DNA from: Mucilaginibacter sp. OK283
Lineage (GTDB): Bacteria; Bacteroidota; Bacteroidia; Sphingobacteriales; Sphingobacteriaceae
Assembly: GCF_900110415.1 (NCBI RefSeq)
Contig: NZ_FODR01000004.1
Coordinates: forward strand, 248,001 to 312,000
Reading direction: 5' to 3'
Length of the DNA stretch: 64,000 bases
Of this stretch, positions 9,637 through 19,248 are shown in pieces. Under the pieces are notes generated by a model. That model saw only the letters and a list, made by a program, of their open reading frames with translations. It was not told where the DNA came from and made no database searches. A program made the position numbers and the translations under genes. Each line of letters opens with the position of its first letter. Position 1 is the first letter of the stretch.

Positions 9637-12447
9637 CTATTTTACCAACTCAAAGCCCCAGTCTTTACCCTTATCCACAGCGGGTACACCTTTGGCCATC
9701 CAAACAGGCATTGGTGCGCCTTTCAAAAAGTGGTCAAAATATTGTTGCTCGCGTATGGTAATATCCTTGCGGTTTTGCCGCTGAACCAGGTTATGTGCTT
9801 CGCCGTTATATTGCAGCAGCCAAACCGGTTTGCCCAGGCGGCGCAGGGCTGTAAACATTTCTATCCCCTGGTACCAGGGCACCGCGCCGTCAGCATCGTT
9901 ACTCATGATCATTACAGGGGTTTGTACTTTGGGAAGTTGAAACAACGGCGAATTCTCGATATACAACTCTGGCTTTTCCCATAATGTTGCGCCAATGCGG
10001 CTTTGCGTTTTCTCATATTGAAACTGCCTGTTAACACCCGACTCCCAGCGAATACCGCCGTATGCCGAAGTCATGTTGGCAACCGGAGCGCCGGCCCAGG
10101 CCGCGGCATACATATTGGTTTGGGTAACCAGGTAAGCCACCTGATAGCCGCCCCAGCTTTGTCCCTGGATGCCTATATGAGCGCCGTCAACCCACGAATT
10201 CTTTTTCAATGATTCAACTCCCGAGTTGATGAATTCAACCGCCGAAGCGCCGGGATGACCCGTTTCATAGCTAATATCAGGTGCAAAAACCAGATAGCCG
10301 TTACTTACAAAAAATGAAATGGGCAGGCGCGACGGGGTAGGCGCGGGGGGCAGGTAATTATATAATCCTTCGGATAGTTTTTCGTAAAAATATACTACCA
10401 TGGGGTATTTTTTGTTGACGTCGAAATCCTCCGGCTTATATAAAATACCGGTCGACTTATAGCCTTTAGGCGTAGTCCAGTGCACCAGTTCGGCTGTTCC
10501 CCAGTTGTATTGGGCCTGTTGAAGGTTGATACTGCTAAGTTTGGTCTCTTTCTTCAGGTCGGTTGATACGTATAAATCCGGAGAAGATTCATAATTGGCT
10601 TTGGTGTAAATGTAAATTGCTGCCTTTTTTGCCTTGGTTAAATCGCCATAGCTGTATTTGCCCCAGGTTACCTTTTCAGGCGAGGATTTACTCTCGGGCT
10701 TTTTTACAAAATATCCCCATTGCTTTGTTTCTTCGTCCTGTGCCAGCAACCACATAGGCTGTTTTGTGGGAATAAACTTTTGTTCGGGATCGGTTATGTC
10801 GTACCTGATAATGCGTTTGTTTTTGCGCCCTATACCGTTGGTAAAGTTGGTGGCTTCGCCCGTTGCGGGATCAATGCTCCAGATATCGTACCGGTCGTAA
10901 ATTAATACGGCCTTATCGTCTTTTGTCCAGCCTGCTAAGCCGTAATCCTGGGCGTAGTTAGGTACATCATTCAGTTCGTCGCCCATTTTTGTGCCGATTG
11001 ATTTTGTCAGGTTGGTTTTTGCGCCGGTCATGATCTGGTAGCTGTACCACTGCTGATCGGCAAAATTGAACCATATCACGTACTGCCCGTCCGGCGAGAT
11101 GCGATAACTCGCTTTTACACCTTGGTTTATCAGCCGTTTGTTGCCGCTTTTAGTATCAATTAAAATGGCTTGCTGTTTGGTGTCGCCTTCCCATTGGGAT
11201 TGTACGCGTGCGCCGGTATCTGTTAGTGCCAAAACATAACGCGCGTCCTTATTCTCGGCCACAAAAACTTCGGGAATAGCCTTGCTGCCCAATTGCACCT
11301 GTTTAGACGTTGGATCTTCGGGCCTGATTACAGCCAAATAGTTCCTTTTGAGTTCCTTTTGCAGGTTTTTGAGCTGTTGGGGCTGCAAGTAATCATCTTT
11401 ATAGTTCCAGATATCAAGCCGGGCTACTTCAAAATCAACAATAGTCGTATCGGCCGGTTTGGGGATAGGGGCGGTGCCAAAAAACAAGTTTGTGCCACTC
11501 TTGCTGAAATATATTTTACCATCGCCGCTCACGGCCCATTTATCGGGCATGGTTTCTAATCCTTCAGCGGCTATCACGGTAGCACTGTCGCGGGTTAGGT
11601 TGTAATAATAAAGCTTAAATGGTTTTACGAGGGCTTTCTCGGGGTTTTTCTCAGCAGCAAAAGCAACTTGCTTGCCGGCGTCATCAATGGCAATATTGTG
11701 GTAATTGCCCCGGCCTTTGCTGATAGCTTTTACTGCGTTCTTATCCACATCAAAAACGTACAGGCCAGAAGTAAATTGTTTTTGCTTTGCCGGCGCGGTA
11801 ACCGCAAAAGCCACCAGCTTACCATTTTTGCTTACCTGGTAATCGGTGACGTATTTAAAGGTATGGGTTATTGTACCTGCCAGTTGTTTTACCGTAAGGT
11901 CGGCACCGTCTTGTGTTGACGGTGCGGTAGTTTCTTTAATAGCTTTTTTGGAGGTATCGCCAGGCGAAGGTTTTTTTATAGTATCAGCAGCAGACAGATA
12001 GGCAATTACGTTGGCGCTCTCGGCTATTTTAAAGTTTCTGACTGACGGTATTTTGACGATATTTTGTGTCGAAAGCGAAATAAATCCTAAAGTATCTTTT
12101 GGGAATTCCGATTGTTTTTTCTTCTTGATCTTAGCTTGCCTGGTATCTTTAAAAAACGGCCTGATCTGGAATACCGCAAATTTACCATCGCTGCTGAAAC
12201 GCGCCGTATCGGCACGTGGTATCTGAACTTTGGTTGTGTTTTTTGTATCAGTTATCACCAGTTGGGCATCGCCCTCCTGCGGTTTCACCACATACATAAT
12301 CCATTTACCATCATTACTTATCCGCTGGCCGGTTATGCTTTGCCATCCGTCAAAAACAGCGTGATCCAAAGGTTTTTTTGAGATTGTTTGAGCGGATAGG
12401 CTGACGTAGATAGCCGACAAAAGGGTTATTAGTAAAAGTTTACGCAT
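9637..12447 (-). CDS. S9-family (prolyl oligopeptidase-like) secreted serine peptidase
   Basis: The protein is 936 residues from the chosen start. An N-terminal signal peptide (MRKLLLITLLSAIYVSLSAQ) precedes a long beta-propeller-like region and a C-terminal alpha/beta-hydrolase domain. The catalytic Ser is in GQSWGGYQ (near residue 760), the Asp in SNDADGAVPW and the His in NGEAHNLV, the order expected of S9 peptidases. An in-frame ATG six codons upstream (12465) would put charged residues before the signal peptide, so the start at 12447 is preferred. These enzymes trim peptides in the periplasm or at the cell surface; the substrate here is unknown. The gene stands alone. Confidence 0.88.
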   Translation of the reverse strand: MRKLLLITLLSAIYVSLSAQTISKKPLDHAVFDGWQSITGQRISNDGKWIMYVVKPQEGDAQLVITDTKNTTKVQIPRADTARFSSDGKFAVFQIRPFFKDTRQAKIKKKKQSEFPKDTLGFISLSTQNIVKIPSVRNFKIAESANVIAYLSAADTIKKPSPGDTSKKAIKETTAPSTQDGADLTVKQLAGTITHTFKYVTDYQVSKNGKLVAFAVTAPAKQKQFTSGLYVFDVDKNAVKAISKGRGNYHNIAIDDAGKQVAFAAEKNPEKALVKPFKLYYYNLTRDSATVIAAEGLETMPDKWAVSGDGKIYFSKSGTNLFFGTAPIPKPADTTIVDFEVARLDIWNYKDDYLQPQQLKNLQKELKRNYLAVIRPEDPTSKQVQLGSKAIPEVFVAENKDARYVLALTDTGARVQSQWEGDTKQQAILIDTKSGNKRLINQGVKASYRISPDGQYVIWFNFADQQWYSYQIMTGAKTNLTKSIGTKMGDELNDVPNYAQDYGLAGWTKDDKAVLIYDRYDIWSIDPATGEATNFTNGIGRKNKRIIRYDITDPEQKFIPTKQPMWLLAQDEETKQWGYFVKKPESKSSPEKVTWGKYSYGDLTKAKKAAIYIYTKANYESSPDLYVSTDLKKETKLSSINLQQAQYNWGTAELVHWTTPKGYKSTGILYKPEDFDVNKKYPMVVYFYEKLSEGLYNYLPPAPTPSRLPISFFVSNGYLVFAPDISYETGHPGASAVEFINSGVESLKKNSWVDGAHIGIQGQSWGGYQVAYLVTQTNMYAAAWAGAPVANMTSAYGGIRWESGVNRQFQYEKTQSRIGATLWEKPELYIENSPLFQLPKVQTPVMIMSNDADGAVPWYQGIEMFTALRRLGKPVWLLQYNGEAHNLVQRQNRKDITIREQQYFDHFLKGAPMPVWMAKGVPAVDKGKDWGFELVK

Positions 12448-12587
12448 ATCAACTTTGTTAACCATTAAATATGCTCAAAATAGCCCGCTTATAAAAATTA
12501 ACCACGGGAAAGTTACAATGTAAAGGGAAAGAGAGAGAACTAATCCGAAAAGAGTTATTTGGGGCAATTTGCTAGATTTGATGAAGG

Positions 12588-13091
12588 ATGAAATATTATT
12601 TTAAATTCGGAAAAAGATTAAAATACAACACGTTTAACGTGTTAGTCTGGTTAACTATCTGTTGTATTCATGTATTTTGGCCGCGAAGTAGCGAACATGG
12701 GCACTTTTATTTATGGATTGGTGCCTTTTGGGTGATAATGACATTCTTGATCGTTATGAGAAATTATAATTTAATCAAAGTTGCACTAACCAAACAGGCA
12801 GTTTTAGAGGTTGATGAGACCTGCATTTATGATAGGGTAAATAACATGAAATATTGTTGGGATGATATTGAGGAAGTAACCGCAATTGACGATATACTTC
12901 TTTTGTCAATGTACCAACCCCAAGGCTATGTAGCAAAAACAAGTGCTATAAAGCGATTCCGCATTTATTCTAAAAAGAAAAAGGCCTTTAGGATTGACTT
13001 AGATTGTGTTAAGTCGACTCGTAAAGAACTTGTAAATACGCTTGATGATTTTAGTATAAGGGCTATTGAAATTCAGCAAGCGAAAATATAA
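12588..13091 (+). CDS. Two-helix membrane protein with a PH-like C-terminal domain, unknown function
   Basis: The family is not recognised with certainty. The 167-residue protein has two hydrophobic segments (about 17-33 and 42-58), then a soluble part with alternating strands and a conserved-looking WDDIEEV followed by RFRIYSKKKKAFRIDLD. This resembles small bacterial proteins with a PH-like fold after two membrane helices. It ends 3 bp before the convergent aspartate kinase gene. It reads as a real gene because its codon use matches its neighbours. Confidence 0.6.
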   Translation: MKYYFKFGKRLKYNTFNVLVWLTICCIHVFWPRSSEHGHFYLWIGAFWVIMTFLIVMRNYNLIKVALTKQAVLEVDETCIYDRVNNMKYCWDDIEEVTAIDDILLLSMYQPQGYVAKTSAIKRFRIYSKKKKAFRIDLDCVKSTRKELVNTLDDFSIRAIEIQQAKI

Positions 13092-13094
13092 TGG

Positions 13095-14471
13095 CTATAT
13101 CATCGCCTTATTCAATGCTTTAATAGCTTCGGCAAAATCTTCTCTTGCAACCAAAAACTGGATGTTTACCTTGCGCAGGGCAAAGCCACAGCTTTTAATA
13201 TTGATACCTTTTTGTGCAAGCGCCGTTGCCGATTTGGCTAATAAGCCTGGCTGATCCATATTAGAACCGATGAGGCATACCATGGCCATTTTTTCTACAG
13301 TTACTTTCTCATAGTCATCTTCAAGCTCCTGTATAAGCTTTTTATTGAAATCCTTATCCCATATCACAATCGAGATACTGTTGGCGCTTGTGGCCTTAAA
13401 AGTATAGCTTACGCCATATTTATAAAACAGCTGCATGATATGAAAATCGGTACCTACGTTGCCCACCATCGATGGGTCGTATATATCAATCATCATTACT
13501 TGCTCGGTACCGGTAATTACTTCAACCCTTTTTTTATCACATATGTACTCGCGTGTGATTAGTGTGCCGGGATGTTCGGGTTGGAAAGTATTTTTTATTC
13601 TCAGGTCAATATCATTGATCTCTAATGGTTTGGATGCTTTTGGATGGATAGCTTCCATGCCCACATCAGCCAATTGGTCGGCCACATCGTAGTTGGTATT
13701 GCCTACCGGGAAACAATTTTCAACGCCTACCAATTGCGGGTCGGCAGTGCACAAATGGTATTCTTTATGGATGATGGCTTCCTGCGGTTTTACTTCAACG
13801 GCTATTTTACTAAAAGTAACTTCAGAGTAGCCGCGATCAAACTCGCGCATAATACCTTCGGTGCCTTTGGCGTAACCGGTTACAATAGTAATGGTGCCGG
13901 CAAAATCTATATGCTGCAGATCTTTCCTGATGCGTTGATCGATAGTTAACGAACGGTGATCATGGAAGCCGCTCAAATCAACAAAAGTGGCGTTGATGCC
14001 CATATTTTGCAATACATTGGCAAATACAAACGCCGAATGACTTTCGCCTATCGATGCCAGGATTTCGCGTGCAGCCAGCAAGACGTCAGCTTTATTTACA
14101 TAGCCAGAGGCGAGTATATTGGCAATATTTTCCAGGTAAGTTTGTGCGTCTTTAAGACGTTGCTCAATAAAGGCATCGGCCTGGGTAAGGTTTAAGCCAA
14201 GGCCTTCGTAGTTTTTATTGAGTTGCTTTAGTTTAACAATAAGTTCTTTAAGTGGCTTATGAAAATCCTTATAAGTTGCCAAACGATGATAAACACCAGG
14301 GGCCTTGGTTTTCTTATTTTCAAGCAAAAGGTTGGTTACCCCCGAAAATGCCGATACTACAAAGATGCGGTTGTAAAGCTGGTCGCCGCTGCGCTCAAAC
14401 AGGATAATGTTTTTGATCACATCACCTAATGCGGTCATGGATGTACCGCCGATTTTTTCTACTGTTAACAT
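13095..14471 (-). CDS. Aspartate kinase (KIGGTSM subgroup)
   Basis: Aspartate kinase phosphorylates L-aspartate in the first step towards lysine, threonine, methionine and diaminopimelate. The 458-residue monofunctional protein has the kinase domain (about 1-300; KIGGTSM, VVSAFSGVTNLLLE, FDRGYSEVTFSKIA) and two ACT domains (about 310-458). The usual KFGGTS opening is KIGGTSM here, and together with YNRIFVVSAFSGVTNLL this recalls the aspartokinase clade also found in ectoine clusters; that resemblance is from memory. No ectABC genes are nearby. It lies 222 bp downstream of proC on the same strand and may be transcribed separately. Confidence 0.88.
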   Translation of the reverse strand: MLTVEKIGGTSMTALGDVIKNIILFERSGDQLYNRIFVVSAFSGVTNLLLENKKTKAPGVYHRLATYKDFHKPLKELIVKLKQLNKNYEGLGLNLTQADAFIEQRLKDAQTYLENIANILASGYVNKADVLLAAREILASIGESHSAFVFANVLQNMGINATFVDLSGFHDHRSLTIDQRIRKDLQHIDFAGTITIVTGYAKGTEGIMREFDRGYSEVTFSKIAVEVKPQEAIIHKEYHLCTADPQLVGVENCFPVGNTNYDVADQLADVGMEAIHPKASKPLEINDIDLRIKNTFQPEHPGTLITREYICDKKRVEVITGTEQVMMIDIYDPSMVGNVGTDFHIMQLFYKYGVSYTFKATSANSISIVIWDKDFNKKLIQELEDDYEKVTVEKMAMVCLIGSNMDQPGLLAKSATALAQKGINIKSCGFALRKVNIQFLVAREDFAEAIKALNKAMI

Positions 14472-14693
14472 TATTTTAAAACACGAATAGACACGAATTT
14501 TGTCGAATTACACGAATAAAAAACAAATTTTTGTCTATTTAGATATGAAAACTTTATATGATATAACTGCCTTTACGCCAATCAAACTCGTAAAATTCGA
14601 AAAAACTGGCACTAATTAGTGTATTGCAGCATTGTCTTGAACCAATCTAATTCGTGTAATTAGAAAAAATCTGTGACAATTTGTGTGTCAATA

Positions 14694-15515
14694 TTAATGC
14701 TCTTCCTTTTTATAAAGGTCGCCGGCCTTTTCGGCAGATAACTTAATGCCCTTTATCATGGCCGAACTAAAGCCATTGTGTTCCATCTCGTTAAGCCCGG
14801 CAATGGTACAACCGCTTGGCGATGTTACCTTATCAATTTCCTGTTCGGGGTGCGATGATAGCTGCAATAACAAATCGGCAGCGCCTTTGGCCGTTTGCGC
14901 AGCCATCTTCAAGGCGTCGCCGGCGTGGAAACCAATCTCGGTGCCGCCTTGCGATGCAGCACGGATAGAGCGTAAAAAGAAAGCAATACCGCAGGCACAA
15001 AGTGCGGTAGCCGATGTCATTAATTCTTCATTAATCTGGATGCTTACGCCAACGGTGTCAAAAAGTGATTTTACCAGGTTGATGTTTTTATTGGTACCGT
15101 TATCGGTGGCAATACAAGTCATGGAGTGGCCAATTGCTATGGCTGTATTAGGCATGGCACGCACCACCTGCACGTTTAATTCCAGCTGCTGGCGAATGTC
15201 GCTGCAACTAACGCCGGATATTACTGATATTAGGAGTTGTTTTTCGGGCTTAATCGCAGGCCTTATCTCGTCAAGTAACTTATTCAATTGCTGTGGCAAA
15301 ACTGCCAAAACTATAATATCCGATTTTTTAACGGCTTTTAAATTGTTATCGGTGGTATGATAGCCTAAAGCGGCGTAATCTGCCAGTGCACCTACATTTC
15401 TGCGTGTAAGTGTTATTTGCTGAGGTTTGCAAATACCTGCTTTAACTAACCCTTTGGCTAATGAAAGCCCGATGTTTCCAGAGCCCAAAATGGCTATTTG
15501 CTGTGATGCGTTCAT
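14694..15515 (-). CDS. proC: Pyrroline-5-carboxylate reductase
   Basis: This enzyme reduces pyrroline-5-carboxylate to proline with NAD(P)H. The 273-residue protein starts with the Rossmann motif ILGSGNIGLSLAKGL, has RAMPNTAIAIG in the middle, and ends with the dimerisation domain containing VTSPSGCTIAGLNEME. Length and motifs are normal for the family. Its ATG overlaps the TGA of argB by 4 bp (ATGA), so translation is probably coupled. Pairing proline and arginine synthesis genes makes sense because both draw on glutamate. Confidence 0.93.
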   Translation of the reverse strand: MNASQQIAILGSGNIGLSLAKGLVKAGICKPQQITLTRRNVGALADYAALGYHTTDNNLKAVKKSDIIVLAVLPQQLNKLLDEIRPAIKPEKQLLISVISGVSCSDIRQQLELNVQVVRAMPNTAIAIGHSMTCIATDNGTNKNINLVKSLFDTVGVSIQINEELMTSATALCACGIAFFLRSIRAASQGGTEIGFHAGDALKMAAQTAKGAADLLLQLSSHPEQEIDKVTSPSGCTIAGLNEMEHNGFSSAMIKGIKLSAEKAGDLYKKEEH

Positions 15516-16357
15516 GTGGTTTTACTTAAACGAGTTCCAAATGGTTTGTTATTCTTTATATTTCCTAAATCGTCGCTTTTGCCAATTATTACTGCTTTTA
15601 CGCCGCAGGCTATCGCCGTAAATGCATTATCGAGTTTAGGCAGCATACCGCTGTGTATAATTCTCTCTTTTTTTAATTCTTCGTAGTGCTCCGGGTTTAT
15701 CTCGCGTATTAATGAATCCTCATCATCAATGTCTTGTAAAACCCCCTTTTTTTCAAAGCAATAAATCAGGGTTGTATCATACAACGATGCCAGGTTCACC
15801 GCTAACGCCGATGCAATAGTATCGGCATTAGTATTTAGCAACTGCCCTTCTCCATCGTGCGTTATCGCGCAAAAAACGGGGGTAAATCCCGCTTCCATCA
15901 ATTTGCTTATATTACCCGGGTTGATAGAGTTTTCGTCTATATCGCCCACAAAACCATAATCAATAGTTTTTACCGGGCGTTTTTTTGCTTTAATAAAATT
16001 ACCGTCTGCGCCGGTAAGCCCTATGGCGTTATTGCCAAAGCGTTGTAACTGAGCTACTATGTTTTTATTAATGAGGCCACCGTATACCATGGTAACCACT
16101 TTTAACGTTTCTATATCGGTTATGCGCCGGCCATCAACAAGCTTTGCTTCAATGCCCAAATCTCCCGCTATTTGTGTTGCTACCTTACCACCGCCATGTA
16201 CCAATATTTTAAAGCCATCCAGCGTTTCAAAATCTTTCAGGAAATGATATAAGTTTTCGGAGTTATCTATTACATTTCCGCCGATTTTGATAACATGCAG
16301 ACTTTTTTTGGCCGCTATTTCAGTCGATTTAATAGAAACTGTATCACTTTTGTTCAT
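15512..16357 (-). CDS. argB: Acetylglutamate kinase
   Basis: ArgB phosphorylates N-acetylglutamate (or the N-succinyl form in some Bacteroidota) in the second step of arginine synthesis. The 281-residue protein shows HVIKIGGNVID, LVHGGGKVATQ, LVDGRRITD and the C-terminal LLNTNADTIASALA, all typical. A short N-terminal stretch of about 18 residues precedes the core; it could be the N-helix linked to arginine feedback in some kinases, but is too short to be sure. It forms a two-gene unit with proC, separated from the rest of the arginine genes by about 5 kb. Confidence 0.92.
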   Translation of the reverse strand: MNKSDTVSIKSTEIAAKKSLHVIKIGGNVIDNSENLYHFLKDFETLDGFKILVHGGGKVATQIAGDLGIEAKLVDGRRITDIETLKVVTMVYGGLINKNIVAQLQRFGNNAIGLTGADGNFIKAKKRPVKTIDYGFVGDIDENSINPGNISKLMEAGFTPVFCAITHDGEGQLLNTNADTIASALAVNLASLYDTTLIYCFEKKGVLQDIDDEDSLIREINPEHYEELKKERIIHSGMLPKLDNAFTAIACGVKAVIIGKSDDLGNIKNNKPFGTRLSKTT

Positions 16358-16560
16358 TCTTCACAGTAATTTAACACGGCACTTATCAATTTGACTCTGT
16401 TTTTAAGAAAAATCTGTTAAAAATAAGAAATTATAGTCTATTTCTTATAAAAATCATTCAAAAATGATTATCTGGTTACAGTATTGTAAGTTTACAATTT
16501 GATTATGAAATAATTAGTATACTTCAGTTTAAGGCATTAAACTTGCTGTAAATTTTCCCT

Positions 16561-17859
16561 ATGGATAAAAAGAAAGGTACAAAGCCACGTGTAGTGATCA
16601 TTGGCGGCGGTTTTGGCGGACTGGAATTAGCTAAAAACCTTAAAAATGCACCGGTAGACGTACTGCTGCTTGATAAACATAATTACCATACATTTCAACC
16701 GTTGCTTTACCAGGTAGCTGCCGGTTCCATCGCTGCCGATTCTATTGGTTTTCCAATACGGAGGATTTTTACAAAGCAAGATAATTTCAGGTTTGCACTC
16801 GCAGAAGTTGAACAGATACATCCTGAAACTAATACACTCACCACTAATATTGGCACTGTATATTATGATTACCTGATTATTGCAACAGGATCGAATACTA
16901 ACTTTTTTGGTAACAAAGAAATTGAGCATTTTGCTATGCCGATGAAGAATATCCCCGAGGCATTAAACCTGCGTAGTTTGATATTGCAAAACCTCGAAAT
17001 GTCGTTGGTTACCAAAGACCCGGAAGAGAAAGCAGCTTTGATGACTTTTGTTGTAGTAGGCGGAGGGCCAACCGGTGTGGAGTTATCCGGCGCACTTGCC
17101 GAAATGCGCCAGTTAATTCTGATGAAGGATTATCACGGCTTACGTAAACATAATATGAAAGTTTACCTGGTTGAGGGTAAGGATGTTGTACTTGGCGCCT
17201 TCTCGCAGGCAGCATCGGCAAAAGCAAAAAAGTTTTTGGAAGACATGGACGTCACCATTTACAATAGTGTGCACGTGCAAAGCTACGATGGCGTTTTGCT
17301 TAAAATAGATGACGGTACTACCATACTTACCCGCAATGTTTTATGGGCAGCTGGCGTAAAAGGCGAGGTGCCTGCCGGCTTACCCGAGACTAATATTACC
17401 AGGGGCAACCGCATACAGGTTGATGAAATTAATAAAGTAAACGGTTATAGTAATATTTTCGCTATTGGCGATGTATCGGCCATGATAACACCCGAAACAC
17501 CAAATGGGCATCCGGGAGTGGCACCTGCGGCTATTCAGCAGGGAGAGTGGCTTGCCAAAAACCTGGTGAGGATATTGAATAACCAGGCTACAGTTCCGTT
17601 TAAATATAAAGACAAAGGATCGTTAGCTACAATAGGTCGTAACAAAGCCGTGGCCGATTTGGGCAGGCTGCATTTCCAGGGATTTTTTGCCTGGTTATTG
17701 TGGGGCTTTGTGCATTTAATGTCGTTAGCCGGTTTTACCAATAAGGGAATTATATTTTTTAGCTGGGCTATTAATTATTTTAATAAAAACAGCGACAACC
17801 GCCTGATTGTACGTTATTTTGATACGGAAACCCGGATGACGGATCCGGAAAACAGGTAA
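16561..17859 (+). CDS. ndh: Type II NADH dehydrogenase (NDH-2)
   Basis: NDH-2 is a single-subunit flavoenzyme that passes electrons from NADH to quinone without pumping protons. The 432 residues show the FAD motif VVIIGGGFGGLELAKNL near the start, the NADH motif VVVGGGPTGVELSGALAEM (about 163-181), the second FAD site NIFAIGDVSA, and the quinone-site AAIQQGEW. The C-terminal part has hydrophobic amphipathic segments (LLWGFVHLMSLAGF) for membrane attachment. The gene is divergent from argB across 203 bp and ends before a hairpin terminator. Confidence 0.93.
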   Translation: MDKKKGTKPRVVIIGGGFGGLELAKNLKNAPVDVLLLDKHNYHTFQPLLYQVAAGSIAADSIGFPIRRIFTKQDNFRFALAEVEQIHPETNTLTTNIGTVYYDYLIIATGSNTNFFGNKEIEHFAMPMKNIPEALNLRSLILQNLEMSLVTKDPEEKAALMTFVVVGGGPTGVELSGALAEMRQLILMKDYHGLRKHNMKVYLVEGKDVVLGAFSQAASAKAKKFLEDMDVTIYNSVHVQSYDGVLLKIDDGTTILTRNVLWAAGVKGEVPAGLPETNITRGNRIQVDEINKVNGYSNIFAIGDVSAMITPETPNGHPGVAPAAIQQGEWLAKNLVRILNNQATVPFKYKDKGSLATIGRNKAVADLGRLHFQGFFAWLLWGFVHLMSLAGFTNKGIIFFSWAINYFNKNSDNRLIVRYFDTETRMTDPENR

Positions 17860-17935
17860 GGCAACAAATTGCTTAGCTTTCAGTAACAACTCCGTAACGG
17901 TTTTGCCAGCAGTGAACTTAACAAGGATTAATATT

Positions 17936-17970
17936 AGAAACCGCCCGAGGCAGCGGTCTCTAATGTTTTT
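17936..17970 (+). terminator. Hairpin terminator after ndh
   Basis: A 9-bp near-perfect stem (AGAAACCGC at 17936-17944 with GCGGTCTCT at 17953-17961; one A/C mismatch) is followed by a TTTTTT run at 17965-17970. Confidence 0.75.
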
Positions 17971-17982
17971 TATAGCATTTAA

Positions 17983-18699
17983 TTAAAAGGAAGCAGCGGT
18001 GGCACCTGAATATGCATCCAAAATATTAGTATAGCCTGAAGAAACAGCCTTGGTTGTTCCGTCATTATACCATGCCCATGTATGGTCATTACTTCCGGCT
18101 ATTCCAATGCCAACTATGTCACTAATTAATTTGCCCGAAGCCGGTGTATAAGTATAAGCCGACCTTATTGATGCAAGGTTAGTTGCCGAGCCCACAGTTG
18201 CAGTTCCGTTTTTATACCAGGTGTATACATTATTGGAAGTTTTGGCTATGGAAATAGCCAAAATAGTGGTCGGTGTTTGACCCGGTGCGCAAGTATAGCT
18301 TACAGGAGCACTGTATGCGGTAGCATTATTTGAATAGCCTACAGAAACGGTTCCATCAGAATACCAATAATAGCAATGGTTGTTGCTTGCAATAGCTATT
18401 GCAACCACATCATTTGGTGTTTTACCGGCAGGTAATGTATAAGCGATAGGTCCGCGGTATGCTGTAGAATTTGTAAATGTTCCTGAACTTACCGTGCCTG
18501 ATTTTGACCAATAATAAACACTATCGCCATGCGACACATCGATTTCTGCAATATTACCTATACTGGAGGAGAAATTGTTTCCCGAAGCTGGTGTCGATGG
18601 TGCTAATGATTTGACGCCTGCATCTTTTTGGCAGCTGCTAACAATAGCCATAAGCGTCATCGCAACAAACAATAATTTTACATTGATTATCTTGTTCAT
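17983..18699 (-). CDS. Lipoprotein with about four 48-residue aromatic repeats
   Basis: Function not recognised. The 238-residue protein, started at ATG 18699, has a lipoprotein signal ending LMAIVSSC, so it should be lipidated. The mature part is almost entirely 3.7 copies of a roughly 48-residue repeat. Each copy has a W-Y/S-x-D/S/N-G-T turn (YYWSKSGTVS, YYWYSDGTVS, YTWYKNGTAT, WAWYNDGTTK), a Tyr-rich middle and a hydrophobic strand such as VVAIAIAS. This pattern resembles blades of small beta-propeller lectins, an inference only. A longer reading frame up to 18780 would put 27 charged residues before the signal peptide and is rejected. It stands alone. Confidence 0.7.
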   Translation of the reverse strand: MNKIINVKLLFVAMTLMAIVSSCQKDAGVKSLAPSTPASGNNFSSSIGNIAEIDVSHGDSVYYWSKSGTVSSGTFTNSTAYRGPIAYTLPAGKTPNDVVAIAIASNNHCYYWYSDGTVSVGYSNNATAYSAPVSYTCAPGQTPTTILAISIAKTSNNVYTWYKNGTATVGSATNLASIRSAYTYTPASGKLISDIVGIGIAGSNDHTWAWYNDGTTKAVSSGYTNILDAYSGATAASF

Positions 18700-19248
18700 G
18701 TTTAAGTTTTTAATAGTTGATGATTGAAATAGTAGTTCTGCTTTAGATTTTAAATAATTGGAAATTACTTCTTTTGGCACTTTGCTTAAGGAAGCGTTAA
18801 GTGATAGGGTTTTAGCTCATGGTTGATATTGTTTTAAGTTTATAATGATATAAAGTTAGTATTATATTGCAGGTATGATATTAATTAATAATATTTAATA
18901 AAAAAACTTCAACCTGGGCAATAAATTAGCATAAATGAAAAACTGCTTAAGCGGTTATGGGTATGTGAGCTATATATTAAATTAAAATATTTTATATGTA
19001 AAGGGAAGGAGATATCCTGAATTTTATTAATTATAAAGAAAAATAAAGCCCCTGTTTTCGTTAGTTGACGTTGTTTGTAAAAGCATCATAGGTGTTAGCC
19101 GGGCCATTAATTATTTTGCCATGGCGTGATGGCTTTTTAATTGAAAATTTTGGTATGTCATTCTGATAACAGGCATTGGGTGGAAATAAAAAGCTATTAG
19201 TTTTAAAACATTGCGGCGTTTATTTTATTAGTTAAAAAGTAAACGCCT
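18700..19248. other. AT-rich divergent intergenic region, no gene seen
   Basis: About 550 bp separate the lipoprotein (minus) from the antiporter gene (plus). Reading frames are short and unlike any family. Promoters for both genes must lie here, but no clean TTTG / TAnnTTTG pair stood out. Confidence 0.5.

Noticed and set aside
5968..10134. AACCAGGTA inside lptD and the S9 peptidase gene as operator sites
   Set aside because: Both are within coding sequence, lack the full ATAACCAGGTA, and are far from the locus.
18700..18780. Longer start for the repeat lipoprotein
   Set aside because: It would bury the lipoprotein signal behind 27 charged residues.
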